From NCBI GenBank assembly GCA_028691715.1, contig JAQUYR010000005.1:1-35990 (forward strand): a DNA stretch of 35,990 nt, read 5' to 3'. The position numbers and the translations under genes are program-made. Below the pieces are notes generated by a model. It was not told where the DNA came from, ran no database searches, and saw only the letters and a program-made list of their open reading frames with translations. This stretch comes from Bacilli bacterium (GTDB taxonomy: Bacteria; Bacillota_I; Bacilli_A; ML615J-28; CAG-698). This document shows positions 6,478 through 13,672 of this stretch, piece by piece. Position 1 is the stretch's first letter. Every line of letters begins with the position of its first letter.

Positions 6478-7473
6478 ATGGAACAATTTGGAGAAAAACT
6501 TAAAGAATTAAGAACTAAAAATGGTGAAAGTCAAAAAAAATTAGCTGAAATACTTAATGTTTCATTTCAATCAATTTCAAAATGGGAACAAAGTATTCAT
6601 TATCCTGATGTCTTTTTAATAGAAAAAATAGCAATGCATTATAATGTTAATATAAATTATTTATTCGATAATGAAATCATAAAGGAAATAAAATCAGAGA
6701 ATAAAATAGAACATTTTAAACTTGTCACTACTATAAATCACAGTGATTCAATCGTTACTTGGACTGATTATGAATATGAAGGCACAATTGCACCGATTGC
6801 TAATCTTGATTCGAGACGTCATTGTGCTGGGAATCGTTTTATTAAAACACATCCTGGTCCCAAAGGATACTTAATCATTGCCGTAAATGAAAAGAATGAA
6901 ATATGTTTTATGGCAGAACACCGAGACCATCCCTATTTTCCTATTTGTGGTCCAATAGGTGAGTTTTATTCTCGATTAGATGGTATTGGAAAGGCTAATC
7001 CTTGTTTTATTATTGAAGAATCTTATGAAAGTAGAGGACAGAATGCGAAAGATTTTGAATTTGTTATTCCTAAAAATGGTATTTTAATTAATATTCCTTA
7101 TCAATCAATAGAAACAAAAAATTTATTAATGTTTATTGTTTCAAATAGACTAAGAAAGAAAATACAAAATTATTTTCCTAATGTGAAAATAAGTGGGAGA
7201 ACATTATTTAATGGTCTTATAATTACAAATGAGTTAAACAATGTAAAAGTTTATTTAGAAGATAATCAGATAGTTTTCGAAAAAGAATTTAGTTGTGAAG
7301 AAATAAGAGAAGATTTATCAGATAATAACACTAGAGATTATATAGAAGATTTGGAATACCAAATTAATGATTTAGAATCAAGGCTTGAAATTTTAGAGGA
7401 GCAATTAACACGATTTGATGAATTAGAGCAACAAATTGACAATTTAGATTCACGATTGTGCGACATGGAATAA
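6478..7473 (+). CDS. XRE HTH protein with unknown middle domain and C-terminal coiled coil
   Basis: The 331-residue protein begins with a clear XRE domain (residues 1-64: LKELRTKNGESQKKLAE, then VSFQSISKWEQS, then VNINYLF). Residues 75-270 form a domain I do not recognise. It is mixed alpha/beta in appearance, with a His/Cys-containing stretch RRHCAGNR (113-120), H125, and the segment EHRDHPYFPICGP (147-159). Residues 286-331 are a strong heptad coiled coil (DLEYQINDLESRLEILEEQL and following). A ligand- or metal-sensing middle with a dimerising tail is inference. Shine-Dalgarno AAGGAGAG sets the start. It is a single-gene transcript with two possible promoters and a good terminator. Its distal promoter is repeated before the downstream HEAT/glycosyltransferase genes, so it may regulate them. 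Confidence 0.75.
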   Translation: MEQFGEKLKELRTKNGESQKKLAEILNVSFQSISKWEQSIHYPDVFLIEKIAMHYNVNINYLFDNEIIKEIKSENKIEHFKLVTTINHSDSIVTWTDYEYEGTIAPIANLDSRRHCAGNRFIKTHPGPKGYLIIAVNEKNEICFMAEHRDHPYFPICGPIGEFYSRLDGIGKANPCFIIEESYESRGQNAKDFEFVIPKNGILINIPYQSIETKNLLMFIVSNRLRKKIQNYFPNVKISGRTLFNGLIITNELNNVKVYLEDNQIVFEKEFSCEEIREDLSDNNTRDYIEDLEYQINDLESRLEILEEQLTRFDELEQQIDNLDSRLCDME

Positions 7474-7481
7474 TTAAGTTG

Positions 7482-7507
7482 GCTTGCTAGAAATAGTAAG
7501 CTTTTTT
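7482..7507 (+). terminator. terminator of the XRE/coiled-coil gene
   Basis: Stem GCTTGCTA (7482-7489) with TAGTAAGC (7494-7501), one G-U pair, GAAA loop, six T. Confidence 0.88.
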
Positions 7508-7623
7508 CATTTGTAAGTAATTTGTAGAGCTTATATTAGTTTTTTAAGAAAGATTTGATAGAATATCAGTAATAATAATTAAAAGGAATGTTAGAGATAT
7601 TTGTTACTACTAATGGAAATGAT

Positions 7624-7652
7624 TAGACAAATAATTGGTAATTTGATATAAT
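7624..7652 (+). promoter_or_regulatory. promoter of the HEAT-repeat/glycosyltransferase pair, copy B
   Basis: TAGACA (7624-7629), 17-bp spacer, TATAAT (7647-7652). It is the second copy of the promoter segment seen at 6333-6374, in the same register. Confidence 0.75.
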
Positions 7653-7685
7653 TAAATTAATCTCAATGAAAGGATGGAGCTAACC

Positions 7686-8774
7686 TTGTTAATAATACTA
7701 ATCATAGTATACGTTACAATATTTCTCATTATTCTACTCATTTCATTTTGGTATTTTATCAATGAAAAAATGTATCAAAGGCATGTTGATAAAAAAACTA
7801 ATCTTTTTTTACATGCTGAAAAAGAAGAGATTAAATTAATTGGTGAAACAAAAACGGCGACAACAAAACATATTTCTTTTCTGACAAAGCAACTAAAGAA
7901 AAACAAGAATTTACAGGCATTTGATAAGATGATATCTCTTGTTCATGAGGAAAACGCTGAAGAAGCATTTTTATATGTTTATTCAATTACTGAAGTGTTT
8001 GTTAACATTGTAAAGGAGTTTTATCATAAAGCTACTATTTATCAGGCATATTTTGCTTATTTAATTACTAAATATCCTATTAATTTAAAGATTGAACAAG
8101 GAAAGATTAGGGAATTTCTCCTTGAAATTTGTACATCTAAATCCATATATTGTCGTGAGAACGCTTTGTATGGTTTAGCAATGATTGGTGATGCTAAGAT
8201 ATGCTTTGAAGCTCTAAACGCTCTAGCTATTAGTGGAAGAATGACTCAAGTAAAATTGTTAACTGAATGCTTGATTGATTTTAAAGGAAATAATAGTGAA
8301 TTATTAAATTATTTATTAAATAATTTTAATAACTATCCTCGGCAAATAAAGATTTCTATTATTGATTATGCTCGTTTCGTAAGCTGTGATAGTGTTGAAG
8401 AAATATATGAGATACTAAAAAAGGAAACCGATGAAGAAGTTTTATATTCGTGTTTAAGATATTTTGGAAAACATAAATATAATGATGCTTTAGAATATAT
8501 AATCAACTTTGGTAATAAAGCTTTACAGGATGAATGTTGGGGATTTGTTGCTGTGATATCCTCTGTTTTAAAGTTATACAAATATTCTGTATCAACAAAT
8601 TTTCTATATAAGGCAGTGATTTGCCCTGATTGGTCTTCTCGTGAGAATGCTGCCAAAACGCTTATCCATTTTTTTGGTAAAAGAACATTACAGATTTTAT
8701 CAAAATATCAAGATAAATATGCTAATGAAATGATTCAATATCAACTAAATACAAAAGATCTTGTGAAAGAATAG
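7686..8774 (+). CDS. membrane-anchored helical-repeat (HEAT-like) protein
   Basis: The protein has an N-terminal hydrophobic helix (about 25 residues, LIILIIVYVTIFLIILLISF) and then a wholly alpha-helical cytoplasmic region. That region has repeating paired helices such as SRENAAKTLIHFF, YCRENALYGLAMIGD and DEEVLYSCLRYFGKHKYNDA, typical of HEAT/ARM repeats. The start is set at TTG 7686, because AAGGATGGAG ends 6 nt upstream of it; the ATG at 7674 lies inside that ribosome binding site (366 residues if used, 362 from TTG). It abuts the glycosyltransferase gene directly, behind one promoter. HEAT proteins often scaffold partner enzymes, so a role assembling or regulating the glycosyltransferase at the membrane is a reasonable inference. 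Confidence 0.75.
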   Translation: MLIILIIVYVTIFLIILLISFWYFINEKMYQRHVDKKTNLFLHAEKEEIKLIGETKTATTKHISFLTKQLKKNKNLQAFDKMISLVHEENAEEAFLYVYSITEVFVNIVKEFYHKATIYQAYFAYLITKYPINLKIEQGKIREFLLEICTSKSIYCRENALYGLAMIGDAKICFEALNALAISGRMTQVKLLTECLIDFKGNNSELLNYLLNNFNNYPRQIKISIIDYARFVSCDSVEEIYEILKKETDEEVLYSCLRYFGKHKYNDALEYIINFGNKALQDECWGFVAVISSVLKLYKYSVSTNFLYKAVICPDWSSRENAAKTLIHFFGKRTLQILSKYQDKYANEMIQYQLNTKDLVKE

Positions 8775-8789
8775 ATGGTGATAATAATG

Positions 8790-10190
8790 ATGGAGATTCT
8801 AAAATCTATTTTACAAATCATCAGTTATATGTTTATTGGTTATTCAATGATATATACGACGATAATGGTAATTTTCGTAATCATGGGGTGGTTTTTGTTA
8901 TATAAACAAAAGCAACAAAGGAGATTTGAGAATCGTTTGATAAATAAATTTTATTTACCAATTTCGATTATCGTTCCCGCATACAATGAAGAGTACACAA
9001 TTATTGGTTCAATAAAATCATTGTTAAAACTGGATTATAATTTATATGAAATTGTGGTTATTGATGATGGTTCAAAGGATGAGACGAGTAAAAAAGTTAT
9101 TGAAGAATTTCATATGCATAAAATAAACCGACCAATCCATAAGATGATTAAATGTCAACTAGAGGAATTTTTGTATGAATCCCATAGCGAGAAGGTTCCA
9201 ATTACTCTTGTCAGGAAGAAAAATGGTGGAGTTAAAGCCGATGCTATAAATATGGGAATAAATGTTTGTAAATATCCCTATTTTATATGTATGGATGCTG
9301 ATTCGGTCCTTCAAAATAATTCATTAAAGGAAATCGCAACACCTGTTATGAAAGATGATTCAATAGTTGCTGTTGGTGGAGCTATAAGAATCCTTAATGA
9401 TGTAAAAATAAAGGATGGCAAGGTCATTAAGTATCGTATACCGCGAAATTGGCTTTCTGCTTTACAAGTAGTTGAATATGACCGAACATTTGCTTCAGCA
9501 AAATTCTTTTTTAACAAAATACGGGGAAATGCTATCATTTCTGGAGCTTTTGGTCTCTTTAAAAAGGATATTGTCATCAAGGTAGGGGGATATGATTCCA
9601 AAGCTATTGGTGAAGATATGGATTTGGTTATGAGTATCAGTGGATATTGCATGGAGAATCACATCCCATATAATATTGATTACGTTCCTTCAGCAATCTG
9701 TTGGACTCAGGCTCCTGAGAGTTTAAGAGATATTAAGAGCCAAAGAACCAGATGGCATATTGGAATGAGACAAAACATTCGTAAATGTAAAAGAATGATA
9801 GGTAACCCTAAATATGGTAGTTTAGGAACGATTACAATTCCTATATTTTTGCTATTTGAACTATTTTCTCCAACAATTGAGGTTGTTGGAATGCTGAGTC
9901 TAATTATAGCAATTGCTTTAGGAAAGGTATCATTAATGCATACTTTAATGATAACAGCAATATATTCTCTATTCGGTATTTTTTCATCGATTGTAGCTTT
10001 TTCAGCTGGAGTACAATCGTTTGATATCAAACTATCCTTTAAAGATATTCTCAAGGTAATCGGTGTCTGTCTTTTTGAGTTATTATTCATGCATCCTTAT
10101 CTATTGTATGTTCGCCTTGTTGCTTCCTATAAACCATCGAGAAAGAAAATTGTTTGGAAGTCTCTGGAAAGAAAAAAGATTGATAGTTAA
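8790..10190 (+). CDS. processive family 2 glycosyltransferase, membrane-bound
   Basis: This is an integral membrane GT2 of the cellulose/hyaluronan/PNAG synthase type, 466 residues from ATG 8790. That start follows GGTGAT at a 7-nt gap; the ATG at 8775 adjoining the previous stop has no ribosome binding site. An N-terminal membrane segment precedes the catalytic domain, which starts SIIVPAYNEE. UDP-sugar and metal residues are DDG (92-94) and DAD (169-171). The catalytic base region is GED (274-276), and the processivity motif is QRTRW (318-322). Three or four membrane segments follow. It should make and extrude a beta-linked polysaccharide; the sugar cannot be read from sequence. No PilZ domain is visible. 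It pairs with the HEAT-like protein upstream and ends in a terminator. Confidence 0.88.
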   Translation: MEILKSILQIISYMFIGYSMIYTTIMVIFVIMGWFLLYKQKQQRRFENRLINKFYLPISIIVPAYNEEYTIIGSIKSLLKLDYNLYEIVVIDDGSKDETSKKVIEEFHMHKINRPIHKMIKCQLEEFLYESHSEKVPITLVRKKNGGVKADAINMGINVCKYPYFICMDADSVLQNNSLKEIATPVMKDDSIVAVGGAIRILNDVKIKDGKVIKYRIPRNWLSALQVVEYDRTFASAKFFFNKIRGNAIISGAFGLFKKDIVIKVGGYDSKAIGEDMDLVMSISGYCMENHIPYNIDYVPSAICWTQAPESLRDIKSQRTRWHIGMRQNIRKCKRMIGNPKYGSLGTITIPIFLLFELFSPTIEVVGMLSLIIAIALGKVSLMHTLMITAIYSLFGIFSSIVAFSAGVQSFDIKLSFKDILKVIGVCLFELLFMHPYLLYVRLVASYKPSRKKIVWKSLERKKIDS

Positions 10191-10206
10191 TAATTTATTG
10201 CAAAAA

Positions 10207-10234
10207 AAACTTACCTTTATTGGTAAGTTTCTTT
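10207..10234 (+). terminator. terminator of the glycosyltransferase operon
   Basis: Stem AAACTTACC (10207-10215) with GGTAAGTTT (10222-10230), six-base loop, short U-rich tail. Confidence 0.75.
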
Positions 10235-10319
10235 AAATTATAATGAATAAATATCATATTTCTTTCTAATTTTTATTTGTTGTTGTATAATAAAGATAAC
10301 AAAAGAAAGGGTTAGTTTT

Positions 10320-11099
10320 ATGAAAGAAACGATTATCGGATTACTTATCCCATTTTTAGGGACAACACTTGGTGCTGGAATGGTATTTTTAATTAGAAAA
10401 GAAATAAAGCCGGCAATTCAAAAACTATTATTGGGATTCGCTTCTGGAGTAATGATTTCGGCATCTGTTTGGTCTTTACTCATCCCTTCAATTAATATGT
10501 CAGAGACTCAAGGAGTGATTGCTTGGCTCCCACCAACAATCGGATTTCTGTTGGGAATGGGATTTTTATTGTTACTCGATACAATAATTCCCCATTTGCA
10601 TTCTAGAACATCTAAACCTGAAGGGGTAAAGACAAAATTAAATCGGACTACTATGTTAATCTTTGCGGTTACACTACATAATATTCCTGAGGGAATTTCT
10701 GTTGGGGTGGTTTTTGCTGGAGCTTTAGCGGGAAATACTGGGATAACAATGGCTGGAGCTTTAGCTTTAGCTATCGGTATTGCTATTCAAAATTTTCCTG
10801 AAGGAGCAATTATTTCCATGCCATTAAAAGCTGAAGGAAATACTAAAAGAAAATCCTTTGCATATGGAGTTTTATCGGGAATTGTTGAACCAGTTGCCGC
10901 CTTTATCACTATTTTGCTGACTAATATTATGGTACCAATTTTACCATATCTACTAGCTTTTGCTGCTGGAGCTATGATTTATGTAGTTGTTGAAGAATTG
11001 ATACCTGAATCTCAAAAAGGGGAGCATTCTAACATTGCCACTATTGGTATTGCTGTTGGTTTTGCTATTATGATGATTCTTGATGTAGCCTTAGGGTAA
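10320..11099 (+). CDS. ZIP-family divalent metal transporter
   Basis: The 259-residue, about eight-helix membrane protein has both ZIP metal-site motifs: HNIPEG (120-125) in helix 4 and QNFPEG (157-162) in helix 5, with the conserved VEELIPE segment near the C terminus. A short His-containing loop (HLHSRTSK) lies between helices 3 and 4. It should move Zn(II) or a related ion into the cytoplasm. The bacterial ZupT/GufA-like branch fits its length. It is a single gene with Shine-Dalgarno AAAGGG and a weak -10 (TATAAT at 10288-10293, no good -35). A GC-rich terminator follows. No Zur-type operator was recognised. Confidence 0.9.
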   Translation: MKETIIGLLIPFLGTTLGAGMVFLIRKEIKPAIQKLLLGFASGVMISASVWSLLIPSINMSETQGVIAWLPPTIGFLLGMGFLLLLDTIIPHLHSRTSKPEGVKTKLNRTTMLIFAVTLHNIPEGISVGVVFAGALAGNTGITMAGALALAIGIAIQNFPEGAIISMPLKAEGNTKRKSFAYGVLSGIVEPVAAFITILLTNIMVPILPYLLAFAAGAMIYVVVEELIPESQKGEHSNIATIGIAVGFAIMMILDVALG

Positions 11100-11129
11100 A
11101 CAGAAACTCAATAAGATATTATTGAGTCA

Positions 11130-11162
11130 GAGCGTTGACAAAGTCAACGCTCACATTTTTTT
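11130..11162 (+). terminator. GC-rich terminator after the ZIP gene
   Basis: Perfect 10-bp stem GAGCGTTGAC (11130-11139) with GTCAACGCTC (11143-11152), AAA loop, then ACA and seven T. Confidence 0.88.
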
Positions 11163-11260
11163 GTTTACTAGTTTTTACTAAGTGGGGATTTATTTCATAT
11201 ATAGGCCATTTGTGGGGGTATATTACTATAATATACTCCTTTTTATACCTTGTGTGGTGA

Positions 11261-11302
11261 AAATAAAAAACTACCTTTTTTAAAAATACAAAAAGGTAGT
11301 TT
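11261..11302 (-). terminator. minus-strand terminator inside the hairpin element
   Basis: A perfect 13-bp stem (11268-11280 with 11290-11302). Read on the minus strand it is followed by TTTTTTATTT. No minus-strand gene lies upstream of it. Confidence 0.6.
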
Positions 11303-11314
11303 GTCATCAGTCTG

Positions 11315-11342
11315 ACTCAATAAGATATTATTGAGTTTTTTT
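11315..11342 (+). terminator. right-end hairpin with U-tail
   Basis: Nine-bp stem with GATA loop (11315-11336) running into seven T (11336-11342). It can terminate plus-strand transcription just before the GNAT operon promoter. Confidence 0.7.
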
Positions 11343-11343
11343 A

Positions 11344-11372
11344 TTGTCTGGGAGATTAAAATATGTTAGAAT
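11344..11372 (+). promoter_or_regulatory. promoter of the GNAT/nitrilase/CAT operon
   Basis: TTGTCT (11344-11349), 17-bp spacer, TAGAAT (11367-11372) with an extended -10 TGT immediately before it. Confidence 0.6.
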
Positions 11373-11395
11373 ATTAATAATTGGAAGGTAAAAAA

Positions 11396-11887
11396 ATGAG
11401 AGAACTTGAATTTGTATTGTTAACAGAAAAGGATATTATTCCGATGACAAAAATAATGAAGGAGGCTTTTGATGCCGATTCATTGATGCACTTAGGAAAA
11501 ATTGGAGGACCTCCAGGATATGATAATGGTGAGTTTCTGAGGAAATATGGATTACATGAGAAATCAACAGCTTATAAAATATTGCTAGAAAAGGAAGCAA
11601 TTGGGGTAGTTATTTTATGGATTAACGAAAAGACTAACATCAACTTCCTTGGCTGTATCTTTATAGATCCTAAAGTTCAAGACCAGGGACTTGGCCTAGA
11701 TATATGGAAGATGATTGAAAAAATGTATCCCGATACTATCAAATGGTGTACTGAAACACCAACATTTTCTCGTAGAAATCATAACTTTTATGTCAACAAG
11801 TGTGGCTTCCATATTGTTAAAATTGATAATCCCCATAGTATTGAAGAGGGATCATTTAATTTAGAAAAGGTTATGAAGAAGGGATAG
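11396..11887 (+). CDS. GNAT-family N-acetyltransferase
   Basis: The 163-residue protein has the GNAT acetyl-CoA motif A: strand INFLGCIFIDPKV followed by QDQGLGLDIW (Q97-G98-L99-G100 pyrophosphate loop). The late FYVNKCGFHIVK segment (131-142) matches the conserved C-terminal 'Y..xGF' strand. The substrate cannot be told; the short GGPPGYDNG loop near residue 37 may shape it. Start ATG 11396 has GGAAGGT 6 nt upstream; the TTG at 11381 lies upstream of that site and is rejected. It begins a three-gene operon, ending 1 nt before the nitrilase-family gene, and sits just right of the hairpin element. Confidence 0.82.
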   Translation: MRELEFVLLTEKDIIPMTKIMKEAFDADSLMHLGKIGGPPGYDNGEFLRKYGLHEKSTAYKILLEKEAIGVVILWINEKTNINFLGCIFIDPKVQDQGLGLDIWKMIEKMYPDTIKWCTETPTFSRRNHNFYVNKCGFHIVKIDNPHSIEEGSFNLEKVMKKG

Positions 11888-11888
11888 A

Positions 11889-12839
11889 ATGATGAAGGTT
11901 GCTGCCATACAGTTAAATAATTACCTTGGAGAAATGGTCCAGAGTTTTATTGCTGCTGAAAATTTAATTATTAAAGCAGTTGAAGAAAAAGCAGAAATGG
12001 TTTTCTTGCCTGAATTATCAACCTGTGGGTATATTCCTAATGATGATATTTGGAGCTTTGGTGAAAAATCAAATGGAATAACAAATAAATGGTTATCGGA
12101 GATGTCAAAAAAATATTCAATCTATATTGGTGCTGGCTTTTTAGAATGTGATGGTCATGACTTTTATAACTCATATGCTATTTCTAGTCCTGAAGGAAAG
12201 ATTTTAGGAGTCATTCGGAAAGTAGAACCTGAAGCGTCATGCTTTAAAGGTAGTGATGTTGGAAGCATCATCAATACGCCAGTAGGAAAAATTGCTGTGG
12301 GTATTTGTGCTGATAGCCATAAAAAATGGTTTTTCCAAAGAATGAAAAAGGAGAGACCAGACTTATTAATTCTTCCTCATGCCTGGGCTACACCAAGCAC
12401 TAAAACTGGGATAGTCAAGGATAAAGATATTGAAGATAGTAAAAAGATTGTTCATGATTTCGGAGCAATTTATGCTAGACAATTAAATATACCAGTTATC
12501 TTCATAAATTCTTGGGGAATTATGCCAAAGATGATGGGAATCTTGGGGAAAACTATGTTTACCAATAGGTATTTAATCCAGGGAGCTTCAGCAATTTTTG
12601 ATTCTCATAATCTAGCAGTATATTGTAAAGATGAAGAAAATTATTTAGTTGCAGATATCAGCTTTCAAGACAAGAAAGATGAAGATAACATTAAACAGAG
12701 GTTTTACTGGGGATGGATTCATCCTGGCTCTTGGTTTATCAGAAAGATTATTATTCCCCTTGATATTGCAAAGGGAAAGAAGCATTATCTTAAGAGTAAA
12801 GTGAGAAAAGAAAAGGCCGATGCTGTTTTTGATTTATAA
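11889..12839 (+). CDS. carbon-nitrogen hydrolase (nitrilase superfamily)
   Basis: The 316-residue protein has the nitrilase-superfamily Glu-Lys-Cys triad: E42 in FLPELSTCGY, K111 in VIRKVEPEA, and C140 in VGICADSHKKW. The family cleaves non-peptide C-N bonds of amides, carbamoyl compounds or nitriles, or condenses them; the residues do not fix the substrate. The 'GICAD' cysteine context is closer to amidase/carbamoylase members than to true nitrilases. It has no membrane segment or signal. Either ATG 11889 or ATG 11892 could be the start; both follow GAAGGGAT. It lies between a GNAT and a CAT-fold acyltransferase, suggesting modification or breakdown of a small amine or amide. Confidence 0.83.
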   Translation: MMKVAAIQLNNYLGEMVQSFIAAENLIIKAVEEKAEMVFLPELSTCGYIPNDDIWSFGEKSNGITNKWLSEMSKKYSIYIGAGFLECDGHDFYNSYAISSPEGKILGVIRKVEPEASCFKGSDVGSIINTPVGKIAVGICADSHKKWFFQRMKKERPDLLILPHAWATPSTKTGIVKDKDIEDSKKIVHDFGAIYARQLNIPVIFINSWGIMPKMMGILGKTMFTNRYLIQGASAIFDSHNLAVYCKDEENYLVADISFQDKKDEDNIKQRFYWGWIHPGSWFIRKIIIPLDIAKGKKHYLKSKVRKEKADAVFDL

Positions 12840-12863
12840 TATAACATTAAGGATGGAAAGAAA

Positions 12864-13511
12864 ATGAAAATAATAGATATTAAGACATGGAAGGGCAGAA
12901 AACATTATGAGTGGTTTAAGGAATACAAAGTTCCATATTATAATGTAACAATGCGCTTAGATATTACTAAATTTTATAACTATATTAAGAAAGAAGGATA
13001 TTCCTTTTTTATTCCTTTGATGTATATTGTGAATATAGCTCTTAATGAAATAGAAGAATTTCGTTTGCGCATAAGGGGTGAAGAAGTTATTCTTTATGAT
13101 GAGTTATCGCCAGCTTATACGATAATGACTGATGATGGAATTTTTGATAACTGTGAGAATGAGTTTGTTAAGGATTTTAAAGAATACTATCACTTAGCAA
13201 AAGAAGCAATTATTAGGGGAAAAAAGGGAATTGATGATGAAAAAAAATATAATGATCCCAATCGCTTGGATCAACTATATTTTACCTGCCTTCCCTGGAT
13301 TGATTTTTTAAGTGTTACTCATCCGATGACTGATGATAACAACTCATGTATTCCCCGAATTATTTGGGGTAAATACACGAAGAAGGATGAAAATGTTGAA
13401 ATAACTATGGGAATTCAAGTGAATCATGCCCTTGTTGATGGTAAGCCATTATGTGATGGTTTTAACAAAATTCAGGAATTTTTAAACGAACCAGAAAGAT
13501 ATTTGAAATAG
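12864..13511 (+). CDS. chloramphenicol acetyltransferase-fold acyltransferase
   Basis: The 215-residue protein has the length and layout of the CAT family. The catalytic His is H188 in VNHALVDG (HxxxDG, with structural D192). The LPWIDFLSVTHP segment (143-154) corresponds to the CAT region carrying the transition-state serine. The N terminus (DIKTWKGRKHYEWF) matches the CAT start. Many chromosomal CAT-like proteins do not act on chloramphenicol, so resistance is not claimed. It is the third gene of the operon, 24 nt after the nitrilase gene with Shine-Dalgarno AAGGATGG, and ends in a terminator. Confidence 0.85.
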   Translation: MKIIDIKTWKGRKHYEWFKEYKVPYYNVTMRLDITKFYNYIKKEGYSFFIPLMYIVNIALNEIEEFRLRIRGEEVILYDELSPAYTIMTDDGIFDNCENEFVKDFKEYYHLAKEAIIRGKKGIDDEKKYNDPNRLDQLYFTCLPWIDFLSVTHPMTDDNNSCIPRIIWGKYTKKDENVEITMGIQVNHALVDGKPLCDGFNKIQEFLNEPERYLK

Positions 13512-13534
13512 GCCTAATAGGCTTATTTTTTTTT
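13507..13534 (+). terminator. terminator of the GNAT/nitrilase/CAT operon
   Basis: Stem AATAGGCC (13507-13514) with GGCTTATT (13520-13527), one G-U pair, loop TAATA, then a T-run. The stem includes the CAT-like gene's stop codon. Confidence 0.8.
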
Positions 13535-13555
13535 ATAAAAAAGTATAAAAAAATA

Positions 13556-13584
13556 TTGACAAACAGGGATAATATATTTATAAT
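13556..13584 (+). promoter_or_regulatory. consensus promoter of the polyamine operon
   Basis: TTGACA (13556-13561), 17-bp spacer, TATAAT (13579-13584): a perfect sigma-A consensus, so control is probably by repression. Two operator-like palindromes lie in the leader just downstream. Confidence 0.88.
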
Positions 13585-13595
13585 ATATATGTTTT

Positions 13596-13658
13596 GTTTA
13601 CATTTACTAAACTTAAAGTTTAATATTTTATGACTTACTAAACGATGAGTTTAATATT
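13596..13658 (+). promoter_or_regulatory. tandem operator-like palindromes
   Basis: Two sites share the layout TTACTAAAC-N5-GTTTAATATT, at 13604-13627 and 13635-13658. Each has inverted half-sites TAAAC/GTTTA, and the start-to-start distance is 31 bp (about three helix turns). An extra half-site GTTTA lies at 13596-13600. They sit between the promoter and the regulator's start, as expected for autorepression by the HTH-cupin protein. Confidence 0.7.
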
Positions 13659-13672
13659 AAAGGGAGAAAAAA

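Larger units (their letters stand above)
11104..11338. mobile_element. MITE-like non-coding element with 27-bp inverted ends
   Basis: The left end (11104-11130) and right end (11312-11338) are inverted copies identical at 25 of 27 positions. Each end is itself a hairpin with arms ACTCAATAA and TTATTGAGT around GATA. Inside are three further hairpins: 11130-11152, 11214-11240 and 11268-11302. No protein gene is convincing inside. I see no clear target-site duplication, so this may be a stack of terminators rather than a transposed element. It lies between two plus-strand genes and contains a minus-facing terminator that no host gene needs. Confidence 0.5.

Noticed and set aside
11119..11307. 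Minus-strand ORF of 62 residues inside the hairpin element
   Set aside because: It has no ribosome binding site, runs through three hairpins including a terminator at its start, and its composition is not protein-like.
12864..13511. Chloramphenicol resistance gene
   Set aside because: Fold and catalytic His are present, but many CAT-like proteins do not act on chloramphenicol, and nothing in the sequence fixes the substrate.
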